Shown here piece after piece: positions 8,177 through 16,182 of a DNA stretch of 64,000 bases. The notes under the pieces were generated by a model, which ran no database searches, was not told the origin of the DNA, and saw only the letters and a program-made list of their open reading frames with translations. Every line of letters begins with the position of its first letter. Position 1 is the stretch's first letter. This stretch comes from Robertkochia sediminum (GTDB lineage Bacteria > Bacteroidota > Bacteroidia > Flavobacteriales > Flavobacteriaceae), in contig NZ_JADMKT010000073.1 of assembly GCF_016786255.1 (NCBI RefSeq), positions 62,001-126,000 on the forward strand, in the 5' to 3' direction. A program made the position numbers and the translations under genes.

Positions 8177-9868
8177 ATGAAAAGTTTTATATACAAAGTG
8201 GGTGTGGTAGCAGGATTGGCATTAGCCTCCTGTACATCCGATTTTAACGAGATCAATCAAGACCCCAACGGGTTTTTACCGGAGGAAGTAAGTGCTAAGT
8301 ATTTCCTTACTGAGCCCCTGTTCCAGCTTTATGGTCCGAACCGTTTTCCTTATTGGAGGGCGCATTTGATTCACGCCGACCGCTATGCCGGGCATTTTAC
8401 CTTCGGACACAGTGGTTCATGGTGGAGTGACGGACTCGGGTATGCCTACAACACAGGGTATACTGATGCCTCATGGGGATGGCTGGAAGGCGCCTTCGGA
8501 GGTATCGATAATTTTATTAAAATGACTAGCGAAGGCGGGGAGTTCGAAAATCAGTATATGTATGCTATCGGACTTATATCCAAATCGCTCTATTTCCAGA
8601 TGTATACCGATATCTTCGGGATGATCCCTTACAGTGAAGCCGGTGTTGAAGGTATTGTGACACCCAAGTTCGATACCCAGGCAGAGATCTATAAAGGTAT
8701 TATATCCGACCTCAATATGGCCATGCAGATCATTGGCGATACAGAGCGTACCGGTGTTGGTATTGACGACGTTGCCGAAAACGACGTGTACTGTAATGGC
8801 GATCTTCAGAAATGGAAGCGGCTGGCCAATACCCTTAAGTTGCGTATAGCGCTTAGAGCCAATGGAGCTGCCGGAGACGATTTCTCTTCCACGGCCGTCA
8901 ATGAAGCCCTTAGTGCTCCGCTGCTGGATGAAACTTCAGGAAGTGTATTAATGGCAAAAGATGCCGAGATCACCCAATGGGCCAGTGCGGCTTATGGGGA
9001 TATCTGGCATAACTTTGGTGGCCTCGGTTCAAAGTGGACCATGGGGAAAGTGCTAATCGATCACCTGAGAGATAATAACGATCCAAGGCTTGCTGTTTAT
9101 GCAAAACCTGCTGCCGGTGGCGATATGACCTTTACGCGACCTGCTGAAGGAGAGGCAGCGACCAACTTCGATGCCAGAGTAGATTTTATCCTTGGTGTTC
9201 TTGATGACGCTAATGCAGACTATACCGTTACCGGTGTGGGTACCGATGAGGTTACCGTTAGCCTGGCTTCCGGTCAGTATATCGGGCAGCCAACAAGACT
9301 TAACGGTTTAACAGCTCCCTATGCGAATTACAACTTGTTTAGTACGCCATCAGACCTGGTGATCCAACCTAAGTTGGCAGGTAAAATGTATCCTGAGATC
9401 GTGATGACCTCTGCCGAAGCTTTCTTCCTGAGAGCTGAAGCTGCCGTGAAAGGGTTGAGTTCAGACGATGCTCAGATGATGATGGAAATGGGGATCGTAG
9501 AAGCGATGAAGGTTTGGGAGATCGGAGAAGGTGATGCGCAAACATATATCGCCAATGCACCCCTTGCCGACATTACTGTTGGAACCACAGAAGAAAAACT
9601 GGAGAAGATCGCTATCCAGAGATGGATCGCCAACTATACCGACGGTTTTGAAGCCTGGGCAGTGGTTAGGGATACAGGGTATCCTTCTGAGCTGGCTCAG
9701 GGCGTTTCTGACCAGGTGATCTATGAACCGGGAACGCTTAATGGTGCTTATCCGCAGCGTATGCGGTACGGATCAGGAGTGCAAACCGGAAACGGATCTA
9801 ATTACAATGCGGCCGTTTCAGAGCAAGGCCCCGACACCCAGGCGACCAAACTTTGGTGGGCGCAATAA
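8177..9868 (+). CDS. SusD/RagB-like surface glycan-binding lipoprotein
   Basis: A 563-residue lipoprotein with signal MKSFIYKVGVVAGLALASC (lipid on Cys19) and the usual SusD opening TSDFNEINQDPNGF. The sequence fits the SusD-like_2 subgroup: helical TPR-like segments such as YMYAIGLISKSLYFQMYTDIFGMIPYSEA, a late helix EIVMTSAEAFFLRAEAAVKG, and IAIQRWIANYTDGFEAWAVVRDTGYP. SusD proteins cap the SusC barrel and capture glycan. It lies 6 nt after susC, so they are co-transcribed, and a strong terminator follows. Ligand cannot be predicted. Confidence 0.94.
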   Translation: MKSFIYKVGVVAGLALASCTSDFNEINQDPNGFLPEEVSAKYFLTEPLFQLYGPNRFPYWRAHLIHADRYAGHFTFGHSGSWWSDGLGYAYNTGYTDASWGWLEGAFGGIDNFIKMTSEGGEFENQYMYAIGLISKSLYFQMYTDIFGMIPYSEAGVEGIVTPKFDTQAEIYKGIISDLNMAMQIIGDTERTGVGIDDVAENDVYCNGDLQKWKRLANTLKLRIALRANGAAGDDFSSTAVNEALSAPLLDETSGSVLMAKDAEITQWASAAYGDIWHNFGGLGSKWTMGKVLIDHLRDNNDPRLAVYAKPAAGGDMTFTRPAEGEAATNFDARVDFILGVLDDANADYTVTGVGTDEVTVSLASGQYIGQPTRLNGLTAPYANYNLFSTPSDLVIQPKLAGKMYPEIVMTSAEAFFLRAEAAVKGLSSDDAQMMMEMGIVEAMKVWEIGEGDAQTYIANAPLADITVGTTEEKLEKIAIQRWIANYTDGFEAWAVVRDTGYPSELAQGVSDQVIYEPGTLNGAYPQRMRYGSGVQTGNGSNYNAAVSEQGPDTQATKLWWAQ

Positions 9869-9911
9869 AATGACTTGTTCATATAGTTAAATGTATGTTT
9901 TAATACTTGTG

Positions 9912-9939
9912 AAAGGAGGGGGGAACCCCTCCTTTTTTT
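9912..9939 (+). terminator. Rho-independent terminator of susCD
   Basis: Stem AGGAGGGG (9914-9921), loop GGAA, CCCCTCCT (9926-9933), flanked by AAA and a run of T. Strong and correctly placed 44 bp after the SusD stop. Confidence 0.9.
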
Positions 9940-10010
9940 ATACCCCTGAAAATGGAGGTCGATATCCGGTTTTCCATAGGGTGTTTTCTCAGTTATTAAG
10001 CGTTTGACAC

Positions 10011-10030
10011 TCGTTATTAGTCGAATAAAT
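10011..10030 (+). promoter_or_regulatory. Operator-like motif, site 3 of 3
   Basis: TCGTTATTAGTCGAATAAAT. This copy is the most symmetric: TTATT and AATAA flank a G.C centre as an inverted repeat. It lies 189 bp upstream of the NagB-like fusion gene. Confidence 0.5.
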
Positions 10031-10218
10031 TCTCACGGCGGGCACTCTTTTAAGACCTTAGTTATCGTAGTTTGGGCAAGGTGGCGGTGAAATTGCATGC
10101 AGGGGAACCGTGATCTTCAGGAATGCTGAGACTGCTCATATGCACCCGGAAAATTGAAAGTAATAAAAGGGAGGTCCCCGAATGATATATCCTACTAACC
10201 AATAAAACCGTTACAAGA

Positions 10219-12153
10219 ATGATCGCTGAAGAACAGTTACGTAACCTTACCGACATCAGTTACCAGGAGGCAGGTATTTATGAAAACACCCGCTTTGAGA
10301 AGATCCACAATGTGGTTTACGATGACGCATACCACGCTTCTGCAATAGTAGCCCGCGAGATCGCCGACCTCATTCGTCAAAAAGAGAAAGAAGGGAAGCC
10401 GTGCGTTTTGGGACTGGCAACAGGTTCGTCTCCGATCAGAGTGTATAGTGAGTTGGTCAGACTCCATAAGGAAGAAGGTTTGAGCTTTAAGAATGTGATC
10501 ACCTTCAACCTCGATGAATACTACCCGATGACAAAACAGAACGTGCAGAGCTACCATTACTTCATGCACGAGTATTTGTTTAAGCATATCGATATTCCGG
10601 CAGAGAATATCAATATCCCCAATGGGGAGCTGCACCCTGATGAGGTGCTGGATTTTTGTGTGGCTTATGAAAATAAGATCAAAGCTTGTGGCGGACTGGA
10701 TTTTCAGCTTTTGGGTATTGGTAGAACCGGGCATATCGGATTTAATGAGCCCGGGTCGCATTTTAATTCCCGAACGCGTATGGTTACCCTGGACCATTTA
10801 ACCCGGTCTGATGCTGCCCCTGCATTTTTGGGCATAGAGAATGTGCCTAAAAAGGCCATTACCATGGGGATTCGTACCGTGCTTGAAGCCCGAAGAGTTG
10901 TGCTGCTCGCATGGGGGCAGAATAAGGCGGAGATCATTCAGAAAGCTGTCGAAGGACCGGTAACCCCTCAGGTGCCTTCTACCTACCTGCAGGAACACCA
11001 TAACACCACCTTTGTAATGGATGTGGGTGCAGCCTCTGAGCTTACCCGTATAAAGACGCCATGGTTGGTAGGTCCTTGTGAATGGAATACGGCACTTACC
11101 CGTAAGGCAGTGGTGTGGTTGTGTGATAAGACCGGGAAATCGATCTTGAGACTTACCGACAAAGATTATAATGATCATGGTATGGAAGGCCTTCTTACCA
11201 AAGAAGGGTCGTCTTATGACCTCAATATCAAAATGTTCAATGTGCTACAGCATACCATTACAGGATGGCCCGGTGGTAAGCCTAACGCAGATGATGCAAA
11301 ACGTCCGGAGCGATCTGCGCCGGCAAAGAAAAGAGTTATTATATTTAGCCCCCATCCGGATGATGATGTGATCTCCATGGGAGGTACTTTCGATCGATTG
11401 GTAGAACAAGGGCATGAAGTGCATATCGTGTATCAGACTTCGGGAAATATCGCAGTGTCTAACCATGAAGCGATCAAGTTTGCAGAGGTAAGTGCAAGCC
11501 TTACCCCTGACGCTTCGGTATTCACCGACCTTATTGAGAATATGCGATCTGCTGCCGATGGTGGGATTGATTCTCCGGAGGTGCTGAAGCTTAAAGGACT
11601 TATCAGAGAAAAAGAATCGCTTGGGGCAACCCGATATATGGGGCTGCCGGATGAGCAGGTTCATTTTTTGAAACTGCCATTCTATGAGACGGGCGCGATC
11701 AAGAAAAAACCTTTGGGTAAGGAAGATATAGACCTTATGTGCGAGGTGATAGATAAGGTGAAGCCACATCAGATCTATGCTGCCGGAGATCTTGCCGATC
11801 CGCATGGTACGCATAAAGTGTGTCTCGACGCCCTGTTGGAGTCGCTCAAAGTGCTCAAGGAAAAGCCGTATATGAGCGATTGCTGGGTTTGGCTTTACAG
11901 AGGCGCATGGCACGAGTGGGATATGCATGAGATCGAAATGGCCGTACCTATGAGTCCGGACCAAGTGCTTAAAAAGCGCCACTCGATATTCTTCCATCAA
12001 TCGCAAAAGGATGGAGTGATGTTCCAGGGCGACGATTCCAGAGAATTCTGGGTGAGAGCCGAGGAGCGTAATAAAGAAACTGCAGCCAATTACCACAAGC
12101 TCGGCCTTGCCGACTATGCGGCAATGGAAGCGTTTAAAAGGTACTATTTTTAA
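10219..12153 (+). CDS. NagB-like glucosamine-6-phosphate deaminase fused to a PIG-L/LmbE deacetylase
   Basis: A 644-residue two-domain protein. Residues ~35-300 are NagB-like: LGLATGSSPIRVYSELV (phosphate loop), FNLDEYYPM (Asp99, equivalent to E. coli Asp72) and LGIGRTGHIGFNEPGS. In that last motif the canonical GxxDGH Asp (E. coli Asp141) is Thr170, while His172 and Glu177 remain. Residues ~370-640 are PIG-L/LmbE-like: SPHPDDDVISMGG (His379, Asp382 as zinc ligands) and DPHGTHKVC (His529, His532). No separate nagA is nearby, so the second domain may deacetylate GlcNAc-6-phosphate before deamination; this is inference. A sugar kinase follows after 9 nt. Bacteroidota homologues of this length exist, so the fusion is not a sequencing artefact. 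Confidence 0.88.
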   Translation: MIAEEQLRNLTDISYQEAGIYENTRFEKIHNVVYDDAYHASAIVAREIADLIRQKEKEGKPCVLGLATGSSPIRVYSELVRLHKEEGLSFKNVITFNLDEYYPMTKQNVQSYHYFMHEYLFKHIDIPAENINIPNGELHPDEVLDFCVAYENKIKACGGLDFQLLGIGRTGHIGFNEPGSHFNSRTRMVTLDHLTRSDAAPAFLGIENVPKKAITMGIRTVLEARRVVLLAWGQNKAEIIQKAVEGPVTPQVPSTYLQEHHNTTFVMDVGAASELTRIKTPWLVGPCEWNTALTRKAVVWLCDKTGKSILRLTDKDYNDHGMEGLLTKEGSSYDLNIKMFNVLQHTITGWPGGKPNADDAKRPERSAPAKKRVIIFSPHPDDDVISMGGTFDRLVEQGHEVHIVYQTSGNIAVSNHEAIKFAEVSASLTPDASVFTDLIENMRSAADGGIDSPEVLKLKGLIREKESLGATRYMGLPDEQVHFLKLPFYETGAIKKKPLGKEDIDLMCEVIDKVKPHQIYAAGDLADPHGTHKVCLDALLESLKVLKEKPYMSDCWVWLYRGAWHEWDMHEIEMAVPMSPDQVLKKRHSIFFHQSQKDGVMFQGDDSREFWVRAEERNKETAANYHKLGLADYAAMEAFKRYYF

Positions 12154-12162
12154 AACTAGAAG

Positions 12163-13014
12163 ATGATAGCAATTGCAGACGGCGGCTCAACAAAATGTGA
12201 CTGGATACTTTTTGATCAGTCAGGGTCATCCAGGTTTAAAGTGCGTACAAGGGGGCTAAACCCAAGTATGCTTAAGCGCAGTGAGATCGAAAGACGACTC
12301 TATGAATCTTTGGATCTTAGCGATTTCAGACGCCTGGTAACCGAAGTGTATTTTTATGGAGCCGGCTGTGGCACTCCTAAGTTTGCCGGTTTCCTGGAAA
12401 AGAACCTGGGGTCATTTTTTGAAAATGCTACCCGTATCAGGGTAAGTGAAGACCTTATCGGTGCCGTGCATAGCTGTACTTCAGAGCCTGGGGTGATCGC
12501 TATTCTGGGTACCGGTTCCAATTGTTGTTATTTTGACGGAAGAGAGATCAAGGTGCGCATGCCTTCTCTTGGTTATACCCTGATGGATGATGCCAGTGGA
12601 AACCACCTGGGTAAACTCTTGTTAAGAGCGTATTACTTCAAGCAATTGCCTGCAGACCTCGAGGGCTTGTTCGAAGCTAATTATAAGGTGAAGCCAGCAA
12701 AGGTGAAGAAGAATCTGTATAAAAAAGATTACCCTAATGCCTACCTGGCGAGCTTTGCGCCCTTTGTGCTGGAAAACCAGGGTCACCCTTTTATGCAGGC
12801 ATTATTGGATGAAGCCTTGAATTCGTTCATAGCCACCCACCTGTCTTTTTATAAGAAGGAGTTGAAACAATACCCCATCCATTTCGTTGGGTCTATTGCT
12901 TATCATTGTCGTGAACGTCTTTCGGCCATGTTGGAAGAAAGAGGGATGATGCCGGGTAAATTCATACGAAGGCCTATTGATGGCTTACTCGAATACCATA
13001 TGGATCATATGTAA
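12163..13014 (+). CDS. BadF/BadG/BcrA-type N-acetylglucosamine kinase-like ATPase
   Basis: A 283-residue ASKHA-fold kinase. It opens with the phosphate-1 motif IAIADGGSTKCDWILFD and has GVIAILGTGSNCCYFDG (phosphate-2) and a third glycine-rich strand near IHFVGSIAYHC. Family members include eukaryotic GlcNAc kinase and the MurK-like amino-sugar kinases. Nine nt after the NagB-like/deacetylase gene, it most likely phosphorylates the imported amino sugar at C6, feeding that enzyme. The phosphorylated sugar could also be MurNAc or glucosamine. Confidence 0.85.
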   Translation: MIAIADGGSTKCDWILFDQSGSSRFKVRTRGLNPSMLKRSEIERRLYESLDLSDFRRLVTEVYFYGAGCGTPKFAGFLEKNLGSFFENATRIRVSEDLIGAVHSCTSEPGVIAILGTGSNCCYFDGREIKVRMPSLGYTLMDDASGNHLGKLLLRAYYFKQLPADLEGLFEANYKVKPAKVKKNLYKKDYPNAYLASFAPFVLENQGHPFMQALLDEALNSFIATHLSFYKKELKQYPIHFVGSIAYHCRERLSAMLEERGMMPGKFIRRPIDGLLEYHMDHM

Positions 13015-13026
13015 GGGGAGTTGGGG

Positions 13027-13497
13027 TCAGGCTTCCACAAGACGCATCACGCTATCCCAGCCATGCATACGCGCGTGGTCTGCAGCGGTGTGCCCGGCAC
13101 TGTCGGTAATCCCTTTGTCGGCACCGTGATCCAGTAAGACCTTTACCATTTCTTCCTTGCCGAAGGTGGCGGCATAAATAAGGGCTGTAGCACCATTACC
13201 GTTAACCAGGTTTGCATCGGCACCGGCCTCCAGCAAACGTTGGGCGATCGTGGTAAACCCCTTAAAGGCTACGCCCATCAGGGCGGTATTCCCGGAAAGA
13301 TCCCTGGCATTAACGTCCGGTTTAAATTCCAGCAGAACATCGGTCATGTCGGTTAGTCCGGAATAGGTCGCTAATAGCAACGGGCTCGATCCGCGCTCGT
13401 CGGTAGCGCTTATCCATGTTGGATTTTCGGTAAGGAGGTCCCGAACCTTGTGAAGTTGGTTCTCCCTGATGGCTTTGAAAAGAAGTGGTGTTTCCAT
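13027..13497 (-). CDS. Ankyrin-repeat protein
   Basis: A 156-residue cytoplasmic protein built of about four to five ankyrin repeats, for example GSSPLLLATYSGLTDMTDVLLEFKPDVNARD, then NTALMGVAFKGFTTIAQRLLEAGADANLVN and ATALIYAATFGKEEMVKVLLDHGAD. No signal peptide or other domain. Ankyrin repeats mediate protein contacts; partner unknown. It ends 12 bp from the kinase gene, convergent. Confidence 0.9.
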   Translation of the reverse strand: METPLLFKAIRENQLHKVRDLLTENPTWISATDERGSSPLLLATYSGLTDMTDVLLEFKPDVNARDLSGNTALMGVAFKGFTTIAQRLLEAGADANLVNGNGATALIYAATFGKEEMVKVLLDHGADKGITDSAGHTAADHARMHGWDSVMRLVEA

Positions 13498-13722
13498 AGG
13501 TTAAATATAGGGAAAGTTATGGGGTTATACGGTTATGAAGTTATACAGTTATACAGTGACACGGTGATACGGTGATAAAGTGATACGGTGACGCGGTTAT
13601 GCAAGTAACAAGTAACAGGTGATAAGCGCGCAGTGAATCCAAAATTCACAATCCAAAATTCACCATTCTCTTAACCCTTAACTCATACCCCTTAACCGTC
13701 TTTACTCTTTGTTCTTTCTTCT
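13498..13722. repeat. Low-complexity repeat region (degenerate GTKATACRG array)
   Basis: Between the DUF2797 gene and the ankyrin gene. 13523-13598 is a degenerate tandem array of 8-9-mers like GTTATACAG and GTGATACGG. 13634-13663 holds two copies of AATCCAAAATTCAC. 13670-13725 is pyrimidine-rich (CTTAACCC, TTTACTC, TTCTTTC). The same two-part design recurs at 34210-34416 and 52993-53100. Confidence 0.75.
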
Positions 13723-14514
13723 TTACGCTATTTCGATCTTCACCACAAATCCCTCATAGCTTCTCACGTTAAACACGGTCTGGTCTTCGAAAATGAGGTA
13801 CTGCCCCTTGATCCCTTTCAGTACGCCTGAGTATTCGGGGGTTTTGGTCAGGTTCAGGCTCTTTACTTTCTCCGGGTATTGCAATACGGGGAATTCGATG
13901 TTCGTTTCCTTATTGTTCGCGATAAAGTATTCTTTAGCCTCCTCCGGGATAAATTCCCTGAGTTTTTCCCTGTAGCTTTCCAGGTCTTCATCGTCGATGT
14001 CATTCTTAAGCATCTTGCGCCAGTTGGTCTTGTCTGAAACGTGGTCTTTGAGCGCCACCTCGGTGATCCCTGCCAGGTAGCGGTTGGGTACCTCGACGAT
14101 CTCAATGGCTTCATGAGCGCCCTGGTCGATCCATCGGGTAGGCACCTGGGTCTTTCGGGTAACGCCAACCTTAACACTGCTGGAGTTGGCGAGGTATACG
14201 ATATGGGGTTGCAACTGCACCCTTTTTTCGTATTCGAGGTCCCGGTCTTCTTCGCCGGTATGTGCCTTTGAGAGCTCCGGCTTCATGATCCATTCTGCGG
14301 CCTGGGGCACTTCAAAGAAACAGCTCTGACAAAACCCCTGGCGGTAGATCGGCTTGTTGAGTCCGCAATTCAAACACTGGTGTTTTACGAAGGTGATCTT
14401 TAGTTTTTTGTCCAGTAGTTGGTTGAGGTTCAGGAAATCATTTTCAAATACCAGGTAGTAGTTAACGGGGCTGGTAAATTCGGTTTCCATTTTAGTGAGA
14501 ACGCCTTCGTACAT
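13723..14514 (-). CDS. DUF2797 family protein
   Basis: A 263-residue cytoplasmic protein. Near residues 45-67 it has a zinc-ribbon-like set, CLNCGLNKPIYRQGFCQSC. The conserved middle is HIVYLANSSSVKVGVTRKTQVPTRWIDQGA, followed by AIEIVEVPNRYLAGITEVALKDHVSDKTNWRKML. These match DUF2797 (PF10977). The YLA..SSSVKVGVTR segment resembles a GIY-YIG-type core, but no function is established and I do not assign one. Divergent from the GH3-family gene. Confidence 0.85.
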   Translation of the reverse strand: MYEGVLTKMETEFTSPVNYYLVFENDFLNLNQLLDKKLKITFVKHQCLNCGLNKPIYRQGFCQSCFFEVPQAAEWIMKPELSKAHTGEEDRDLEYEKRVQLQPHIVYLANSSSVKVGVTRKTQVPTRWIDQGAHEAIEIVEVPNRYLAGITEVALKDHVSDKTNWRKMLKNDIDDEDLESYREKLREFIPEEAKEYFIANNKETNIEFPVLQYPEKVKSLNLTKTPEYSGVLKGIKGQYLIFEDQTVFNVRSYEGFVVKIEIA

Positions 14515-14558
14515 GGTGAAACTTTTTTGCTATTTTTATCCAAATATAAATCAAAAAA

Positions 14559-16073
14559 ATGCCAATCCCCTTATTTCATTCCGTGGCATCCTGGCTTCTG
14601 AAAAAGCGGTTCCACCAGATCGAACTTTTTCTGAAATATCCTGAAGAAGTGCAAACCGAAGTGCTCCACCAGCTGCTCAGTGCTGCTCAGGACACCGAAG
14701 TAGGTGTGCAATACGGATTTACCTCGGTGGTGAATTACGAAGATTTTGCTGAAAGGGTGCCGATTAGTCGCTACGAGGATCTCGAGCCTATGATCGAAAG
14801 GGCGCGGAAAGGGGAGAGCAATATTTTCTGGCCTACACCCATCAAATGGTTCGCAAAGAGCAGTGGTACCACCAATGCGCGAAGTAAGTTCATTCCCGTA
14901 AGTAATGAGTCGCTGGAAGATTGCCATTTTAAGGCCGGTAAGGACATGCTGTCATTGTATTTTAACAACAATGAAGATTCCAGGCTTTTCGATGGTAAGA
15001 GTTTACGACTGGGAGGAAGTAAAGAGCTCTACCAGGACCGCAATACCTTTTTTGGTGACCTCTCTGCCATTATTATTGATAACCTGCCCTTCTGGGCCGA
15101 AATGAGCAGTACCCCCAGTCATAAGGTTTCCCTGATGACCGAATGGGAGTCCAAGCTCGAGGCTATCGTTGAAGAAACCATAAAGGAAGATGTTACCAGT
15201 TTTGCCGGAGTACCTTCCTGGATGCTGGTGTTGCTTAACCGGGTGCTTGAAAAAACCGGGAAAGACAACCTTTTCGAGGTGTGGGAGAACCTCGAGGTGT
15301 ACTTTCACGGAGGGGTGAGCTTTAACCCCTACCGCGAACAATACGAAAAGTTACTGCCTAAGGAAGGCTTTAAATACTACGAGATCTACAATGCCTCAGA
15401 AGGTTTCTTTGCGATACAGGACAGGAACGATTCTGACGAGCTTTTGCTAATGCTCGACTACGGTATATTCTACGAATTTATTCCTATGGATACCTATGGA
15501 ACACCTCGTCAAAAGGTGATCCCCCTTTGGGAGGTCGAGGCCGGGGTGAACTACGCCATGGTGATCTCTACCAATGCCGGTCTCTGGAGGTATCTCATTG
15601 GCGATACCGTGCGCTTTACCTCGGTGAGCCCTTACAGGATCAAGGTTACCGGTCGCACCAAGCACCATATCAATGTGTTTGGAGAAGAGCTAATTATTGA
15701 GAATGCCGAAGAGGCGCTCAAGCGTGCGTGTAAGGTTACCGGTGCCGAGATCATAGATTATACTGCTGCTCCTGTGTTTATGCAGGGAAAAGAAAAAGGT
15801 GCCCACGAATGGATCGTGGAGTTTAGAAAGCATCCGGAGAATGCAGAGGAGTTCACCGATCTGCTCGATGCGTCCCTGCGGGAGCTTAACTCTGATTACG
15901 ATGCCAAGCGCTATAACAATATGACCCTGAACAGGCCACTTCTCAACGTTGCCCGACACAACCTGTTCTACGACTGGCTCAAGGAGCGCGATAAGCTGGG
16001 AGGGCAGCATAAGGTGCCTCGCCTGGCCAATAGCAGGGATTATCTGGAAGAATTGCTAAAGATGAATGCATAA
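14559..16073 (+). CDS. GH3 auxin-responsive-promoter family protein (acyl-adenylate enzyme fold)
   Basis: A 504-residue protein of the GH3 family (PF03321), ANL-fold enzymes that in plants join amino acids to acyl acids via an acyl-adenylate. Motifs seen: the nucleotide loop WFAKSSGTTNARSKFIPVS, ASEGFFAIQD (adenine pocket) and VISTNAGLWRYLIGDTVRFT with a C-terminal domain after TGRTKHHINVFGEELII. It keeps the (S/T)SGTT loop and should bind ATP. Bacterial members are common in Bacteroidota but uncharacterised; acid and amine substrates are unknown. The start lies 44 bp from the divergent DUF2797 gene. Confidence 0.88.
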   Translation: MPIPLFHSVASWLLKKRFHQIELFLKYPEEVQTEVLHQLLSAAQDTEVGVQYGFTSVVNYEDFAERVPISRYEDLEPMIERARKGESNIFWPTPIKWFAKSSGTTNARSKFIPVSNESLEDCHFKAGKDMLSLYFNNNEDSRLFDGKSLRLGGSKELYQDRNTFFGDLSAIIIDNLPFWAEMSSTPSHKVSLMTEWESKLEAIVEETIKEDVTSFAGVPSWMLVLLNRVLEKTGKDNLFEVWENLEVYFHGGVSFNPYREQYEKLLPKEGFKYYEIYNASEGFFAIQDRNDSDELLLMLDYGIFYEFIPMDTYGTPRQKVIPLWEVEAGVNYAMVISTNAGLWRYLIGDTVRFTSVSPYRIKVTGRTKHHINVFGEELIIENAEEALKRACKVTGAEIIDYTAAPVFMQGKEKGAHEWIVEFRKHPENAEEFTDLLDASLRELNSDYDAKRYNNMTLNRPLLNVARHNLFYDWLKERDKLGGQHKVPRLANSRDYLEELLKMNA

Positions 16074-16182
16074 GGGCTTTCCGGAGTGTCGGGGCATAAT
16101 TTGTTAAACTACTATTCGGCTAAACCATAATCATGTTAGGTCATGATCTTGCTGAGCCATAACCTAGCTCCTCGACTATCCC

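Larger units (their letters stand above)
9869..10218. other. Non-coding region and leader before the NagB-like fusion gene
   Basis: A 350-bp stretch. It contains the susCD terminator (9912-9939), operator-like site 3 (10011-10030), and a long leader that can fold with GGGGAACC (10102-10109) against GGTCCCC (10173-10179). A 7-codon ORF (ATG 10182 to TAA 10205) precedes the gene start at 10219. Confidence 0.6.

Noticed and set aside
10102-10179. CTGAGA with nearby GGGG and AGGGAGG in the nagB leader looked like a TPP riboswitch
   Set aside because: The conserved pyrophosphate-sensing segment (GAACCTGAT...GCGTAGGGA type) is missing and the gene is not a thiamine gene. Kept only as an unclassified folded leader.
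10237-10797. A 186-codon minus-strand frame in the same gene
   Set aside because: Antisense shadow of the NagB-like domain, without family resemblance.
11245-12096. A 283-codon open frame on the minus strand within the NagB-like fusion gene
   Set aside because: It lies fully antisense to a strong gene, has no domain resemblance and no upstream signals; a codon-bias shadow.
13498-13722. Possible CRISPR array because of the repeated units
   Set aside because: Units are 8-9 bp, degenerate, without spacers of constant length, and no cas genes are present.
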